This document shows positions 6,899-7,401 of a stretch of 7,401 bases of DNA, piece by piece. Source of the DNA: Pseudomonadota bacterium (lineage in GTDB: Bacteria > Pseudomonadota > Gammaproteobacteria > Acidiferrobacterales > UBA6901); contig JAJYEK010000180.1 of NCBI GenBank assembly GCA_021785795.1, positions 1 to 7,401 of the forward strand. Reading direction: 5' to 3'. The notes under the pieces were generated by a model, which was not told the origin of the DNA, did not search any database, and saw only the letters and a list, made by a program, of their open reading frames with translations. The translations under genes and the position numbers were made by a program. The first letter of the stretch is position 1. Every line of letters starts with the position of its first letter.

Positions 6899-7266
6899 GC
6901 TGGAAGCAAGGACGTTGCAACGGATTGTCAGAGTGCGCTTCAGCCGTAATCCCGGTTTGAACGGCCATTCGGACAATCGCAGGCGTTGACTGAGGATCAA
7001 AGGTTGGGATTCGATCGAGGCGCAAGATCAGGCGACATGCCGGGACTTGGTTCAGCATACCGTTTGAATCGGGCGAATGTGTGTGCGCACACATGGTGCC
7101 GGAATACGCCGATGAGGCCGCAGCTTCTTTTCTGCCATGTGTGGCCAATGGTCAACGCAGACTCAAAGTTCAGACAAGGGGGCATGTGCGGCGCCAGGCG
7201 GAAATAACTCTACCCAGTCCGCGTCTCATGATGAGTCTGACAGACGTTTTCTTGCCCTTGTTTTTA
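6890..7266. other. Convergent intergenic region between two sulfotransferase genes
   Basis: These 377 bases lie between two stop codons facing each other. Short frames here (6986-7207 plus, 6849-7148 minus) show no domain or ribosome binding site. The visible structures are a GT/CA palindrome at 7080-7093 and a weak stem CGTCT (7222-7226) / AGACG (7242-7246) followed by TTTT. The stem could be a poor terminator for the rightward gene. Confidence 0.5.
7077..7095. repeat. Alternating purine-pyrimidine tract with 14-base palindrome
   Basis: Positions 7077-7095 alternate purine and pyrimidine without a break. Within them TGTGTGCGCACACA (7080-7093) is a perfect palindrome. Such tracts can adopt Z-DNA or a cruciform under negative supercoiling; being between converging genes does not favour a protein-binding role over chance. 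Confidence 0.4.
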
Positions 7267-7401
7267 TCAGTCACTCAACGCCGTCAGCAGCGGTTCGAGG
7301 AACTGTTCGTAGTTTTTCCAGCGCGCCACCGATTTTTTGTAGATGGGACGACGCACCTGATCGTAGCTTGCCGTCGTCACGAAGCGGTCTGCCTCGTGAA
7401 A
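7267..7401 (-). CDS. C-terminal fragment of a second TPR-type sulfotransferase (cut by window edge)
   Basis: Reading leftward from 7401 gives 44 codons (FHEADRFVTTASYDQ...) and a TGA at 7269-7267, followed at once by TAA. The stretch aligns without gaps to the end of the complete sulfotransferase at 4673-6889: FHEADRFVTTASYDQV against FHETARVVKTASHDQV. QVRRPIYKKSVARWKNY is then identical, followed by EQFL. The end is six residues shorter. Because this tail belongs to the Sulfotransfer_3 domain, the gene beyond the edge should carry the PAPS loops, and by analogy probably an N-terminal TPR array; neither is visible. It lies tail to tail with its paralog, 377 bases apart. Confidence 0.85.
   Translation of the reverse strand, partial: FHEADRFVTTASYDQVRRPIYKKSVARWKNYEQFLEPLLTALSD
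7310..7364 (-). repeat. 55-base perfect inverted repeat, copy 2 (inside the partial sulfotransferase gene)
   Basis: Reverse complement of 6774-6828 with no mismatch. It lies in the same codon register of the second sulfotransferase gene, so it is homologous coding sequence and not an independent mobile repeat. Confidence 0.9.

Noticed and set aside
7222..7250. Intrinsic terminator CGTCT/AGACG followed by TTTT
   Set aside because: Only five stem pairs with a 15-base loop; too weak to call as a terminator.

Overview
The window is GC-rich bacterial DNA (coding parts roughly 60% G+C by eye). Its codon usage and gene families fit a proteobacterium, perhaps a gammaproteobacterium of the methanotroph or nitrifier kind, where large TPR-fused glycosyltransferases and sulfotransferases are common. 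This placement is an inference from family content. No marker gene is present.

Layout. (1) Positions 1-77, minus strand: the first 25 codons of an exported protein, with a clear ribosome binding site and a textbook signal peptide; the rest lies outside the window. (2) About 78-985: roughly 900 bases with no convincing gene, apart from a weak candidate leader ORF just before the next gene. (3) 986-2899, plus: TPR protein fused to a GT41 (SPINDLY/O-GlcNAc-transferase-like) glycosyltransferase. (4) 2926-4430, minus: TPR protein followed by a class I SAM methyltransferase, with the two halves in different frames. They join by a -1 shift exactly at the slippery heptamer A AAA AAG, so this is a programmed-frameshift candidate or an A7-to-A6 contraction. 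(5) 4431-4672: divergent intergenic region. (6) 4673-6889, plus: TPR protein fused to a PAPS-dependent sulfotransferase. (7) 6890-7266: convergent intergenic region. (8) 7267-7401, minus: the last 44 codons of a second, closely related sulfotransferase gene, entering from the right edge.

The unifying theme is three different group-transfer chemistries (glycosyl, methyl, sulfuryl). Each is the C-terminal catalytic module of a protein with an N-terminal TPR superhelix whose first repeat looks alike in all three (KQQ/KNQ..AL..L..gRL.EAr.L...LC). TPR superhelices usually bind peptides or protein partners. The locus may therefore encode a set of modifying enzymes for a common protein or surface substrate; that is inference. 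Genes alternate in direction, so each probably has its own transcript rather than belonging to one operon.

The two sulfotransferase genes lie tail to tail and share a 55-base perfect inverted repeat, which points to recent duplication or gene conversion.
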